Below, piece after piece: positions 25,227 through 35,134 of a DNA stretch of 64,000 nt. Origin of the DNA: Fidelibacterota bacterium (GTDB lineage Bacteria; Fidelibacterota; UBA8477; JABMPR01); assembly GCA_021734255.1 (NCBI GenBank), contig JAIPJM010000011.1:17925-81924 (forward strand). The letters run 5' to 3'. The stretch's first letter is position 1. The number at the start of each line of letters is the position of its first letter. The notes below the pieces were generated by a model that made no database searches, had not been told where the DNA came from, and saw nothing but the letters and a program-made list of their open reading frames with translations. The position numbers and the translations under genes are program-made.

Positions 25227-26471
25227 ATGGAAAAACGTGTCGTTATTACTGGAATGGGGGTTGTTTCACCACTTGGGAATAAAGTGGACACATTTTGGGA
25301 AAACCTGATTGCTGGGAAGAATGGGATCACAACCCAGGATTGGCTCGTCGATGAGGGATTTAATGCGACGGTCGCAGCAGCTGTGAAGGACGAGGTCAAC
25401 ATCGACGATGTGGTGGATTTCAAGGAAGCCCGTCGCATGGACCCCTTCACTCGTTATGCTGTATATTCTGCTCGTGAAGCCATCGATCAAAGTGGGCTGA
25501 ACCTGGATAATGAGGATCGTTCACGGATCGGGGTGATCATTGGCAGCGGTGTTGGTGGTCTCTATACCTTTGAAGAGCAGCACACCATGCTTGTGAAGCG
25601 CGGACATCGCCGCGTCAGTCCCTTTTTCATTCCGATGATGATCCCAGACATTGCGGCTGGGTTTGTTTCTATTATATGGGGATTGCAGGGACCCAATTTT
25701 TCTGTGAATTCAGCCTGCGCCACAGCTGCCCATGCCATCGGTCTTGGACTGCGGTCTATCCGCCACGGTGATGCCGATGTAGTGGTTTGTGGAGGAGCGG
25801 ATGCTGCCCTGACCCACATGGGTTTTGCCGGTTTTGCTAACATGAAGGCCTTGACTTTCAATCCGGATCCAGAAACTGCCAGCCGACCTTTTGACAAGGA
25901 AAGAGATGGGTTTGTCATGGGTGAAGGTGGTGGTATTTTCGTACTTGAAAGCCTGGAGCATGCCCAGGCCCGGGGTGCCACCATTTTGGGTGAATTAGCC
26001 GGGTTTGGGATGACTGCAGATGCCTACCATATCACCAGTCCAGCTCCAGAAGGAGAAGGAGCCCAACGGGCGATGAAGTTAGCCTTGGACGATGCAGGTC
26101 TTGCACCAGAGGATGTTGATTATATCAATGCGCACGGCACATCGACCCCCGCCAATGACAGGAATGAATCCAAAGCGATCAAAGCGGTCTTCGGAGACCA
26201 TGCCTATAAACTGGCTATCAGTTCAACTAAATCCATGACCGGGCATCTATTAGGTGCCTCAGGAGGTGTCGAGCTGGCAGCACTGGTCAATACGATCCGC
26301 ACCAATACCATCGCTCCCACTATTCATCATCAGAACCCCTGTGATGAGTGCGATCTGGATTACACACCAGGTACAGCGGCCCAGCGCGACGTGCGTGCGG
26401 GAATCAGTAATTCCTTTGGATTCGGTGGACACAATGCTGTATTAGCTGTGAAGGAATTCAAAAGCGAATAG
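25227..26471 (+). CDS. fabF: 3-oxoacyl-ACP synthase II
   Basis: A 414-residue elongating condensing enzyme. The catalytic Cys is in VNSACATAAHA, the two His in NAHGTSTP and KSMTGHLLGASG. MEKRVVITGMGVVSPLG is the typical start. An AAGGGAAAAGC ribosome site lies between the terminator stem and the ATG. Confidence 0.97.
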   Translation: MEKRVVITGMGVVSPLGNKVDTFWENLIAGKNGITTQDWLVDEGFNATVAAAVKDEVNIDDVVDFKEARRMDPFTRYAVYSAREAIDQSGLNLDNEDRSRIGVIIGSGVGGLYTFEEQHTMLVKRGHRRVSPFFIPMMIPDIAAGFVSIIWGLQGPNFSVNSACATAAHAIGLGLRSIRHGDADVVVCGGADAALTHMGFAGFANMKALTFNPDPETASRPFDKERDGFVMGEGGGIFVLESLEHAQARGATILGELAGFGMTADAYHITSPAPEGEGAQRAMKLALDDAGLAPEDVDYINAHGTSTPANDRNESKAIKAVFGDHAYKLAISSTKSMTGHLLGASGGVELAALVNTIRTNTIAPTIHHQNPCDECDLDYTPGTAAQRDVRAGISNSFGFGGHNAVLAVKEFKSE

Positions 26472-26478
26472 GTGATCC

Positions 26479-27240
26479 ATGGGCTTCCTGGGGAAATTCT
26501 TTGGAAAAAAAGAGGAAACGATTCCAGTTTCCACTTCCTTATCAAAGGATCTTTCCAATATTCAAAAAGCGCTGAGATATACCTTCAAACAACCACATCT
26601 GCTGGAACAAGCACTCACCCACAGCTCTTTTGCCAGCCAGAATAATATCCAGTATTCCTATGAACGTCTCGAGTTTCTTGGAGATGCGGTTTTACAACTG
26701 GTGGTCTCAGACTACCTGGTCAAAACCCATGCACACCTGAACGAAGGGACCTTGACCAAGTATCGCACAATTCTGGTCAATGGTGCTTATTTAAGGGAAT
26801 GTGCCACACGCCTGCAGTTGTCTCAATGGATCCTGCTTAGTGATTCCAGCAGACAAAGTGGTCAGCGGGATAATGAATCCATTCTAGCCGATGTGATCGA
26901 ATCCCTCATCGCTGCTATCTACATTGATGGCGGTTATCGTCAAGCTGCCCAATGGGTAAAAGAACATGTTATCGACGGTAAACCTGACTACGCTGATGAA
27001 CTCCGCTCGTTTAACTATAAAGGGCAATTAGCTGAAAAATGCCAACGACTCAAGTTGGGCAATCCGGTCTACGAAGTGACAAAAACCGTGGGTCCGGACC
27101 ATGATCCTCTCTATATGATCCAGGTGCGCATTGATGAAAAAGTGGTGGGCTTCGGTGAAGGGAAGAATAAGAAAGAAGCCAGCCAGCACGCCTCCGAGGA
27201 CACCCTGAAGAATTGGGATATCCAGTTCCCCACTGACTAA
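26479..27240 (+). CDS. rnc: Ribonuclease III
   Basis: A 253-residue double-stranded RNA endonuclease. The catalytic signature is ERLEFLGDAVLQL (about residues 63-75), with DVIESLIAAIY as second acidic site, followed by a C-terminal dsRNA-binding domain (about 180-250) ending in KKEASQHASEDTL. An N-terminal extension of about 25 residues precedes the usual start of the domain. It closes the cluster, eight bases after fabF. Confidence 0.96.
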   Translation: MGFLGKFFGKKEETIPVSTSLSKDLSNIQKALRYTFKQPHLLEQALTHSSFASQNNIQYSYERLEFLGDAVLQLVVSDYLVKTHAHLNEGTLTKYRTILVNGAYLRECATRLQLSQWILLSDSSRQSGQRDNESILADVIESLIAAIYIDGGYRQAAQWVKEHVIDGKPDYADELRSFNYKGQLAEKCQRLKLGNPVYEVTKTVGPDHDPLYMIQVRIDEKVVGFGEGKNKKEASQHASEDTLKNWDIQFPTD

Positions 27241-27420
27241 ACGAATTATAAACTTTTCCTGACAATGATTTATCCCATTTAAGTTCAGCTATAGACCTGA
27301 ACCAGGTGACGAGCTATCCAGATAAAGTTGATGATCCGACTCGTCGACTACGGTGATCCGTGTATTAAAGGAGAGATTGTTAGAATAATCTCAACCGATG
27401 ACTCGCTAAGAAGCACAGAT

Positions 27421-28431
27421 TTAGTTTGGGATAAAAGACCAAAGGACCGGGCGATGGTCAGATAAAACTGTTCCGTAATCCCCAAACACCTCATCAAGAC
27501 GCAGGACGCGAACACCTGATGGGTCGAACTCATCGAAAAGAGATCGACTGATCAATATATTGTCGATAAGGCTTGAATATCCAGGGTAAGATGCATTTTT
27601 AAGTGTTCTGGTTTGAGAGAGACTGTCAGTCACAAAATAAAAGTTTTGTGGATCCTGAAGGAATGCCTCAAAACTGCTTGCTCCTGAACTATCAGGATCA
27701 TGAATGTCATCGTTCCAATCCCCGGGCACGACAAAATTGCTGTCCCCCGTTGAGATCTGGGCATTCAGATAAGTGTGCAGCATGCGACTGGCGCTCTGTC
27801 TTCTAAGAATACCATCATTACAGCATTTCATGTGAACATCAATCAGGTTCAACACCTGTTCTTCCCCACTGATCTCATACTTAAAACTGACCCAAAGCGG
27901 TGGGCGACCGGCAAAATTATAATCATCATAAGCATAGACATGGTTCGTATCCACTGGCAGAAAAGAGTCATGTCTGTACACGATTGCCAGATGCATAAAC
28001 GATGTCTCATCGGAGATGATGACAGAGTATTGATCAAGCCTGTCGACTATTCCATAGAGCGCATCTTTATCTTTTATCTCTTGGAGACAATAAAAGTCTG
28101 CATCCAATGAATCGAGCACCAGTTCAACTCTTGAGGTAGTGGCAAGGCCTGACTGTGGAAAGTTTTCGATATTCCAGGTGATAATGCTAATGCTTGAGCT
28201 ATCGTCAATCGACGGTATTTCAGGACCAACAGAATCGTCAGGCGGGTCATTTGGTTCAGCACAGGTGCTGAGAACCAATGAAAAAAGCATCACTAGCAGA
28301 ATGCTGAATACTATCCGAGAACCCACTGAGCTCCTGTCACCCTGGATATTAAGGAAGGACGCGGTGGTTTTAGGGACTGCTGTTAGCTGGTCAGCTTGGG
28401 TCCGAGATTGCTGCGTCACTTCGTTCCTCAC
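27421..28431 (-). CDS. Endonuclease/exonuclease/phosphatase (EEP) family lipoprotein
   Basis: A 336-residue frame whose last 250 residues form an EEP (DNase I-like) domain: TWNIENFP, YCLQEIKD (metal-binding Glu), DVHMKCC, GDWNDD and SDHRPVLW are all present. A hydrophobic signal ends in LVLSTC, a plausible though atypical lipobox (Cys near 57), so the true start is probably further in than 28431. It is the last gene of a surface-protein operon and is a paralogue of the C-terminal half of the next upstream gene. Likely activity is cleavage of nucleic acid or phosphoesters outside the cytoplasm; the substrate is not proven by sequence. Confidence 0.85.
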   Translation of the reverse strand: MRNEVTQQSRTQADQLTAVPKTTASFLNIQGDRSSVGSRIVFSILLVMLFSLVLSTCAEPNDPPDDSVGPEIPSIDDSSSISIITWNIENFPQSGLATTSRVELVLDSLDADFYCLQEIKDKDALYGIVDRLDQYSVIISDETSFMHLAIVYRHDSFLPVDTNHVYAYDDYNFAGRPPLWVSFKYEISGEEQVLNLIDVHMKCCNDGILRRQSASRMLHTYLNAQISTGDSNFVVPGDWNDDIHDPDSSGASSFEAFLQDPQNFYFVTDSLSQTRTLKNASYPGYSSLIDNILISRSLFDEFDPSGVRVLRLDEVFGDYGTVLSDHRPVLWSFIPN

Positions 28432-28458
28432 AGAGACGTATAAAGAGGGATGTGCAAA

Positions 28459-30393
28459 TTAAGGTGTAAACTTTAGACGTAGCAGGACCGGGCGGTGGTC
28501 AGAGATGATCGCCTCATAGTTATCCCAGCCACCCAACCATTTTTCAACAGGGAGGGTTTGGACGTAGCCACTTTTTTCAAATTCATCGAACAGGCCTTTG
28601 CCAATGAGAATGTGATCCAGAAAACTGGGCCAAGTGGGATAAGAAGCCTGCTCAGGGTCATTAACGATCTGCATGGTTGCCCATTGAAAGTTCTCTGTGT
28701 CATTCAGGAACACATTAAAACTCTGCTCGATCCCCTTGTCAATGATATCATCATTCCAGTCACCCAGGGCAATGATATTTTCAAAACCGGTCTCAATATG
28801 ATCGAGAAAATACGCGTGCAATTCATCAGCTGCTTTTTTGCGCCGGGCCAGTCCGTTCCCGCAACACTTCATATGGAGATCAACCACCGTTATGAGTTCT
28901 TCAACATTTTGGTGTTTCCAGATGAAATCCACTTTTAGCGGAGGACGACCGGCAAAATTATAGTCGCTGTCAGCAAAAGGCTCATCTCTCCACACCGGCG
29001 TCAAGTATTCTGTATTATAAATGATGGCCTGATCGAAAAAGGATGACTGCCTGGTGATCTCGAAATTGTAGCCAGGGAGATAGGACATGAGCCGTGAGAA
29101 TTCATTTATCTTTCCGATCTCTTGTACGGCGTAAATATCTGCTCCAACGTCAAGCATCAGCTCTGCAACAGCTTGCAGTGTGGTATCACTGGCTTTGGGG
29201 AACCACTCCATATTCCAGGTAACAGCCTCCAGCGTATTGGCTCCACTGTAAGACGCCACGGTATATTGGTCTTCATCAACCGGCATCGTGGACCAGGTGA
29301 TCTCGTGTGATACCACCTTTTCAAGATTTAAGGGATCAGGGGTAGGAGACTGAGCACGATCGGCTGATTTTTTTTTGATCCAGGTGACCATTTCTTCATC
29401 GGGAGGTACATCATCCGCCGTCAGGGTGATCAAGTTCCCGCGGTAAGTTGGCTTCTCAACTTTTAATAATTGCCCTGAGCGTACATCAAAAGTGAGGATA
29501 GCATGGCCGATGTTTGAGCCATTTCCATAGCCTTGATATACCAGGGTATGCGTGACTGGATCCTCCCAGGGTAGATTGTACCCGGCATTGGTACCACCTG
29601 AGAAGATGACCGATAAGCCATCATATAAGCGGGCGAATTCCAGCGCATTCATATCCTCTTTCCAGGTTTCTGCCTCATCACTTTCCTGGAGAAGTTCTGT
29701 CGCAAAATCCTCATATTCCTGAGCCCGATCGTAGGGTACGCCCAGATGGCAAAGACCGATGATAATATCGACATCCTGCTTTGAAAGATCCTCAACGGCA
29801 GCCCTGGCGTTTTCAATTTCCGGTAACACGGTGATGCCTTCTGTATTCCAGGGGAGCAGCATATTTTTCAAGGCGCTGGTTGTAATGCCAACGATCCCGA
29901 TCCTCACGCCTTGCTGTTCGATAATAGTGTAATCCTCGATCAAAGAAAGATCACCCTCCAGGTTCGCAGCCAGAAAGGGGAAATCAGCACGTTCGGCCAA
30001 CTTTTCAATGTTATCTACTCCATAGATGAAATCCTGGATACCAGGTACCAGTGCATCGTAAGCCATTTTGTTCATCCAGTCCACCATGGTTCGACCGGAG
30101 TCGCTCATCCCGATGGATGTACCCTGGAAAAAGTTGCCTCCATCCAATAAGAGTACCGCTTCGTTATTCTCCTCTGCCAGTTCCCGAGTTTCATTCACAT
30201 AGGCAGACATGGCGGCACCTCCACCCAGGTCAGGTGGATAACTGGGATTCATAAACCAGGCTTTATCGGCCTTTATCGCACCGTGTATATCATTGGTGAA
30301 AAGCACATGTAGCTTTAGGGTCTCACCTGCGGAAACAGAAAGCGCTAAGGCAAATAGAATGATACTCTGGAATAACTTTGAAGTTTTATTCAT
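28459..30393 (-). CDS. Degenerate 5'-nucleotidase-like phosphoesterase fused to EEP nuclease domain
   Basis: A 644-residue exported protein. Residues 25-340 follow the calcineurin-like fold of secreted 5'-nucleotidases: TNDIHG (Asp35, His37) is intact, but the GDxxQG motif reads GNFFQG (Asn87), the GNHE motif reads GIQD (118-121) and GHxH reads GGTN, so metal binding is probably lost. Residues about 385-644 form an EEP domain with TWNMEWFP, YAVQEIGK, DLHMKCC, GDWNDD and SDHRPVLL, which looks fully active. The nucleotidase C-terminal domain is absent. It lies 27 bases upstream of an EEP lipoprotein, six bases after a barrel gene. Likely an extracellular nuclease with a non-catalytic binding domain. 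Confidence 0.85.
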   Translation of the reverse strand: MNKTSKLFQSIILFALALSVSAGETLKLHVLFTNDIHGAIKADKAWFMNPSYPPDLGGGAAMSAYVNETRELAEENNEAVLLLDGGNFFQGTSIGMSDSGRTMVDWMNKMAYDALVPGIQDFIYGVDNIEKLAERADFPFLAANLEGDLSLIEDYTIIEQQGVRIGIVGITTSALKNMLLPWNTEGITVLPEIENARAAVEDLSKQDVDIIIGLCHLGVPYDRAQEYEDFATELLQESDEAETWKEDMNALEFARLYDGLSVIFSGGTNAGYNLPWEDPVTHTLVYQGYGNGSNIGHAILTFDVRSGQLLKVEKPTYRGNLITLTADDVPPDEEMVTWIKKKSADRAQSPTPDPLNLEKVVSHEITWSTMPVDEDQYTVASYSGANTLEAVTWNMEWFPKASDTTLQAVAELMLDVGADIYAVQEIGKINEFSRLMSYLPGYNFEITRQSSFFDQAIIYNTEYLTPVWRDEPFADSDYNFAGRPPLKVDFIWKHQNVEELITVVDLHMKCCGNGLARRKKAADELHAYFLDHIETGFENIIALGDWNDDIIDKGIEQSFNVFLNDTENFQWATMQIVNDPEQASYPTWPSFLDHILIGKGLFDEFEKSGYVQTLPVEKWLGGWDNYEAIISDHRPVLLRLKFTP

Positions 30394-30399
30394 AGCAGG

Positions 30400-31737
30400 C
30401 TATGGAAGTTTATAACTGGCAGTGACCAGTAAACTTAAAACTGATTCATTAACAGATTCATTTGTGCCAATGCTGCTAGTTCCAGCCGGTGGGAAAATGT
30501 CAGGGTAGGAATAACCCAGACTCGACACCTGTCCGGACATATCGACCTGGAACGATCCATGGATGAGGGAACCACCAACTGTGAATTGAGTCATTGACAA
30601 TGATTTATCCAACGAGGATTCTTCATAGCTGTACCCCATTCGCAGCGGGAGGGTTGCAGAAGCCCAATGCTCAAGGCCAACGTGATAAATCCGCGTATCT
30701 CCCAGATCATAATCAAAGGTTTCTGAACTCTGAAAGGATTCTGAGTAAGTGATCGTCTGCCCCTGGTGCAATTCAAGCTCAAAAACGGCCAGTGTTCTTT
30801 GTTTTTGGCCAGGTGAAAAAGCGATCCCGAAGCGATGTACAGCCGGTTTCTCAAGGGTGTACTGGAGGCTTGAATCAGCCATTCTATACTCTGGATAGCG
30901 GAGAGTTGAGTCAGCATAGGGCACGAAACCATTGCTCAGAAATGTTAGATCACCAGTTTTATCAATGACATAATGCAAACTGATATCGTCATTCACTTCA
31001 TAGGAGAGTCCCAGATTCATTCCCAGAGTTGATTCTTCTAATTTATGGGTCGTTTGATAGCGGTAAGATGTATCAGATGCCAGGGCATCATCAACGGATA
31101 TCACTGAGACTGCTTTATCAATCAACAGATCATTCGCAGTATACAAAACAAAACTTCCACCTAGAGACAGGGGTCCTAACGCTGTAGATACCCCAAGGTA
31201 ATTTCCCATGACCTGCCCACTCATCTCCAGAATGTGATAACCTGCCAGGGGATCCCGATTATAATAGCTGGAGGATAAACTCAAGCGGATCTCCTCCGAA
31301 TACTTATATCCATAGTCATGAATAGGTACCATAGCATAAGCAACAGCAAAAAGTTCAAACCCATAGCCCAGAGCTGCGGCATACTTTCGAAACGAATTTG
31401 TGTTGGATGCGTAAATATTTTTTGTCACCACATCATTGAACTGATCGATGGCTTCAATGCTTCGCTCTTCACTCACCTGGTCGAGTATGATCGATGCTGA
31501 GAAACCAAAACCTCCAAGGCCACCAAGCTGAGCTGGATTTCCCGCAACGCTCCAGGGTCCTTGCACTATAGCCGTCCTGGCCAGCCCCATTCCCCCAGAA
31601 CGCGCATCCGGTATTGCTGGTGTCAATAATCCCATTCCATTGAAGTATGATTGTCCCGCGACAGTCCCAATCAATATTAGTGTAAGGAGTGAAACCCTGA
31701 CCATTCTCTTTGTGTATATCATTTTCATTTTTTTCAT
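30400..31737 (-). CDS. Outer-membrane barrel protein, FadL/PorV-like
   Basis: A protein of about 445 residues with a signal peptide ending VAGQ, then a segment MGLARTAIVQGPWSVAGNPAQLGG that matches the start of FadL/PorV-type barrels (small residues followed by an N-P-A motif). The remainder alternates strand and turn. ATG 31737 follows a GTG at 31740; either is possible. It sits in the middle of the LTD/EEP operon, six bases from each neighbour. A transport or secretion-accessory role is likely; the cargo is unknown. Confidence 0.72.
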   Translation of the reverse strand: MKKMKMIYTKRMVRVSLLTLILIGTVAGQSYFNGMGLLTPAIPDARSGGMGLARTAIVQGPWSVAGNPAQLGGLGGFGFSASIILDQVSEERSIEAIDQFNDVVTKNIYASNTNSFRKYAAALGYGFELFAVAYAMVPIHDYGYKYSEEIRLSLSSSYYNRDPLAGYHILEMSGQVMGNYLGVSTALGPLSLGGSFVLYTANDLLIDKAVSVISVDDALASDTSYRYQTTHKLEESTLGMNLGLSYEVNDDISLHYVIDKTGDLTFLSNGFVPYADSTLRYPEYRMADSSLQYTLEKPAVHRFGIAFSPGQKQRTLAVFELELHQGQTITYSESFQSSETFDYDLGDTRIYHVGLEHWASATLPLRMGYSYEESSLDKSLSMTQFTVGGSLIHGSFQVDMSGQVSSLGYSYPDIFPPAGTSSIGTNESVNESVLSLLVTASYKLP

Positions 31738-31746
31738 CACATTCTC

Positions 31747-34212
31747 TTAAAAAGCATAATCCAACTGAAATCTGAAATCGGATTGATTTGACCAGCTGAT
31801 AATGTTGTCTTTAGCTTTCCGCGAACTTTCGGTGGCGGATTGATAAGCATAGTTGCTTGTAGGTAAACTCATATCAGATGAATACTTCATCCTCATGGAC
31901 CAGCGATCTCCCAGTCTTGTATAAGTGGAAACCCAATATCTTAAATTACCTTCCAATGAGTTGAAGACGCGAAAATCTGTATCTTCAAAGGTCCAAATAA
32001 ACCCCTTATATGCCGTCACTGCAGTTTTAATTCTAAACCTATCATTCACGTTATGTGTTACTGCAAAGTTTAATGCTTGACTTGGACTTAAAGCATTCCC
32101 GACATCGGAGGAATAATTGACACCTTCATCAAGATCAATGACCAATCGTTTACGTGGGTCAAAAATAGTTTTAGTCGTTGTATATTGGACACTCAGCTCA
32201 TTGAACTTGGATAACCTCAACCTGGACCTGATGATCGTTTCAATATTCTCATATCCTGTGGGTGAGAATAAATTAAATCTTGATCGCTTTTGCCACTTGT
32301 GGCTCAAAGTGATTCTGTAGTTGAACGTTGGTCGGAATTCTAACCTCACCTTGGTTCTGTGGTAATTCGCTCCATCTGGTACGCGAGTCCACGTGTCAAA
32401 ATCGGTTGTCACCACGAATCGGCGATGCATCTGATAACGCGATCTCAAATAGACACCTCGTTCAGCCTGTGGCTGAACTGCTGAAGAGTAGATATGTGAG
32501 TAAATAGGATCGATCAGATAGTATTCATCCTCGAATATCGTACTCTTGAATTTCTGATAATTTGAGAAACTTCTCTGATAAGGGTTATCGAACGCCAGGT
32601 CGGTATCCCGGTATAACATCAATAGATTCAAGTTGTCAAATTGTAGATAGGCTGATAATATTAATGCTTTCGGATCATCAGCAGACACCGATAGACTACC
32701 ATCTTTATCCAAAATTCCCAATTCGCCCTGGAGGGCCAGATTTTGGATCACTGTATTAAATTCCAAGCCCATTACGCGTCGATGAGCTTTAGCAGCACCC
32801 CAGAGTGGTGAAGTGGAGGAGGAAGCATACAATGCCTCTATTTCACTGTCTGCAGCATTCCCGATACTTGACAGATATTGGTAGCGTGAATCAGTGGCAA
32901 TTACCGATAACAGCGGTTCAGGTCTGAGCTCTTTGTCATAGAGACTCTCATATGATGAAACACCAATAAATGTACCGGGAGCAAATTCATATCGTAGCAG
33001 ACCACCATAGGTTACCTCATTGACGACATCCAGCAATGGATTATTTAAATCGTCAAGGAGACCAGTGTTTTGACGTGGATAAAGTGTTATGAGAGATGTA
33101 AAGGATGTTCCATCACTATTTAAAACTGCATCCCGATCATTCTTGGATGCAAACCCCATAAGAACAAGTTTATCAAAGATTCTCCCCTGAATACCCACGC
33201 CGCGAAAAGCAAACTCCTGGGAGCGGGAGAGATCAGTGAAAATACCGGGTACTCGCTTCTGCCAGCCATAGCCGGAACGTCTGGGTGCTCGAAAATCAGT
33301 ATTTTCCATTACCACACCCTGCCCGAAGGTTACATTAAAACTTCCCAGGATGAGACGATCCAGATGGATGGGACCAAAATCATAATCAGAAAGTGTGAGT
33401 GCGGCTTTAATTTCTGGAATATCAGTCCCGGGGAAGTATCTACTTCCCTCTCCCAGTTGCCGGTTATAAGCAAGACCGACTTTCCAGTGACGTGAGTTTG
33501 AAAAACTCAACTTATGCACCAGATCAGGTGGATACTTTCTTACGATTGGGTTTGCCAACTCTTCATCGGTTGAATTCGTAGAGGGAATGGTTTTCATGAC
33601 TGTTGTGTACCATAGATGCCACTGCCCCTGATCTTCATCATCGAAGCGGACAAAGTCTCTCAGATTTCGATATCCGTAATAGGACAGTCCAATGGCATTT
33701 CGTAGAGCACGTTGATATCTCAGTTCCCCCATCTGCTCACGCAATTTCAGGATTGCTACTGCATCAACCGGGGTCACATTCTGAAAGGAGATGATGTCCT
33801 CATAGGATGCCGTGTTGATGTTGATGGGTTCAGCCAGACGCTCCAGCCACAATTCAATCAGCCCCTCTGAGGCACCCTCCTGTGAGGTCCACTGCTCGAC
33901 TCGGCGATAATTATCCCGCAACCTGGAGAGCGAACCTTGGCGTTCAGGATAGATGCTGATCAGGGATTTGAGTGTCTGCAGGTCTTTGGAATTCAGAGCT
34001 GGCACCTCTGACAGGTCATAAAAGCTTTCAATTGGACCGGATTGCTCCAGGTATTCGATCAGAGCAATTTTAGCCTCATCTCGGATCGCCAGGTCCATGA
34101 TCTCTGCTTCATCTGCATTGTTGATGTCAAGTGGCTCAGCCAGCAGGTAAACTGGGAGCATCAAGCAGATGAGCCTGAGCAGAATACTTGTTCTATGCAG
34201 CATGGCTGTCAT
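31747..34212 (-). CDS. Outer-membrane beta-barrel with N-terminal HhH (ComEA-like) domains
   Basis: An 821-residue exported protein. After the signal (to about residue 25) come two helix-hairpin-helix regions, LDINNADEAEIMDLAIRDEA (about 28-80) and ININTASYEDIISFQNVTPV (about 130-190), similar to the DNA-binding HhH of ComEA. The remaining 600 residues are strand-rich with aromatic girdle patterns and end in FRFQLDYAF, a typical outer-membrane barrel terminus. The fusion suggests a pore with a periplasmic DNA-binding mouth, but HhH can also mediate protein contacts. Similar proteins are common in the FCB group and largely uncharacterised. Confidence 0.82.
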   Translation of the reverse strand: MTAMLHRTSILLRLICLMLPVYLLAEPLDINNADEAEIMDLAIRDEAKIALIEYLEQSGPIESFYDLSEVPALNSKDLQTLKSLISIYPERQGSLSRLRDNYRRVEQWTSQEGASEGLIELWLERLAEPININTASYEDIISFQNVTPVDAVAILKLREQMGELRYQRALRNAIGLSYYGYRNLRDFVRFDDEDQGQWHLWYTTVMKTIPSTNSTDEELANPIVRKYPPDLVHKLSFSNSRHWKVGLAYNRQLGEGSRYFPGTDIPEIKAALTLSDYDFGPIHLDRLILGSFNVTFGQGVVMENTDFRAPRRSGYGWQKRVPGIFTDLSRSQEFAFRGVGIQGRIFDKLVLMGFASKNDRDAVLNSDGTSFTSLITLYPRQNTGLLDDLNNPLLDVVNEVTYGGLLRYEFAPGTFIGVSSYESLYDKELRPEPLLSVIATDSRYQYLSSIGNAADSEIEALYASSSTSPLWGAAKAHRRVMGLEFNTVIQNLALQGELGILDKDGSLSVSADDPKALILSAYLQFDNLNLLMLYRDTDLAFDNPYQRSFSNYQKFKSTIFEDEYYLIDPIYSHIYSSAVQPQAERGVYLRSRYQMHRRFVVTTDFDTWTRVPDGANYHRTKVRLEFRPTFNYRITLSHKWQKRSRFNLFSPTGYENIETIIRSRLRLSKFNELSVQYTTTKTIFDPRKRLVIDLDEGVNYSSDVGNALSPSQALNFAVTHNVNDRFRIKTAVTAYKGFIWTFEDTDFRVFNSLEGNLRYWVSTYTRLGDRWSMRMKYSSDMSLPTSNYAYQSATESSRKAKDNIISWSNQSDFRFQLDYAF

Positions 34213-34223
34213 TCCATTCGTCC

Positions 34224-35123
34224 CTAGTTGTCGATATGAAAATTCATGGAAATAGCATGCGTCAGGGGGAGAACAGGATGTGTGATAACGCCATACTCAA
34301 TATTGATCCCTACGATCTCCATTTTCAGGCCAGCAGACAAGCGGTTCGGCTGGGATTGCATACCGGAGAGAATGCTGAATTGTGGATTCAACTTATATTC
34401 TAAGCCACCATGAAATTCAACGGGATGACCCGAGGTGTAATTCAAGGAGAAGGTGGTTGTCACTTCATCAACGGGAGTATAAGCGAAACCACCGATCAGC
34501 GTTTGAGGTAAGGCAGTTTTGTACCCGTCTCTTCCCATGGATGGGTTGTTAATATTTCTGACCAAAGCGGCTGCGCGATGTCGTTTACCCAGCGTCGCCA
34601 GAAATCCCACGTCCACCCCGATCATGCTCGCTGATCCCAGACTGCTACCGTCTGTGCCATCACCTGAGGGACCAGCACTGAGACCATAGGATATCTGCAT
34701 GTAGTTGAGCGTCAAACCAATGGCCAATGAAGAGAGGCGATCCTGCATGAGATAATTACCATAGTGTAATCCCATGGCCGTTTCCTCAGCCAGGTTGACA
34801 GAACCACTTCGGGTAGCTAGGGTGGTTGTGGTTGCACCCACATTTCCAAACTTATGATCCGTATCATAGGCAAAGCCAACCACAGAGTGATTGAGAAACC
34901 TTTGGCTGAAGACATTCTGGTAACCAGCAATGAATCCCAAGCCCTCATATTCAGCAAGCAGGGCAGGATTCGTAAAAAGAAGTTCAGCTGATCCAGATGA
35001 TGCAACATGACTGGCAGCCAGAGCAGTACTCCGGGCAGTTGTCGTTTCAAGAGTGGATGTCACCTGCGCCAAAACCACATTGGCAAGGAGGGAGATGACA
35101 AGAATGGTTTTCATTGTTTTCAT
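34224..35123 (-). CDS. PorV/PorQ-like outer-membrane protein
   Basis: About 299 residues with a signal peptide ending VLAQ, followed by ARSTALAASHVASSGSAELL-type small residues and FTNPALLAEY, the N-P-A signature of the PorV/PorQ family. In type IX secretion PorV shuttles cargo to the attachment complex. The ATG at 35123 is best placed after the AAGGAGG ribosome site. Next to it are an LTD protein and a cargo with a type IX sorting domain, consistent with a dedicated secretion accessory (inference). Confidence 0.8.
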   Translation of the reverse strand: MKTMKTILVISLLANVVLAQVTSTLETTTARSTALAASHVASSGSAELLFTNPALLAEYEGLGFIAGYQNVFSQRFLNHSVVGFAYDTDHKFGNVGATTTTLATRSGSVNLAEETAMGLHYGNYLMQDRLSSLAIGLTLNYMQISYGLSAGPSGDGTDGSSLGSASMIGVDVGFLATLGKRHRAAALVRNINNPSMGRDGYKTALPQTLIGGFAYTPVDEVTTTFSLNYTSGHPVEFHGGLEYKLNPQFSILSGMQSQPNRLSAGLKMEIVGINIEYGVITHPVLPLTHAISMNFHIDN

Positions 35124-35134
35124 GCCCATCCTCC

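Noticed and set aside
25562..25984. 140-codon minus-strand frame inside fabF
   Set aside because: Shadow of the highly conserved fabF coding strand.
27241..27420. Terminators between rnc and the EEP lipoprotein gene
   Set aside because: Only 6-bp hairpins (for example GTTCAG/CTGAAC and GAGATT/AATCTC) without T runs are present.
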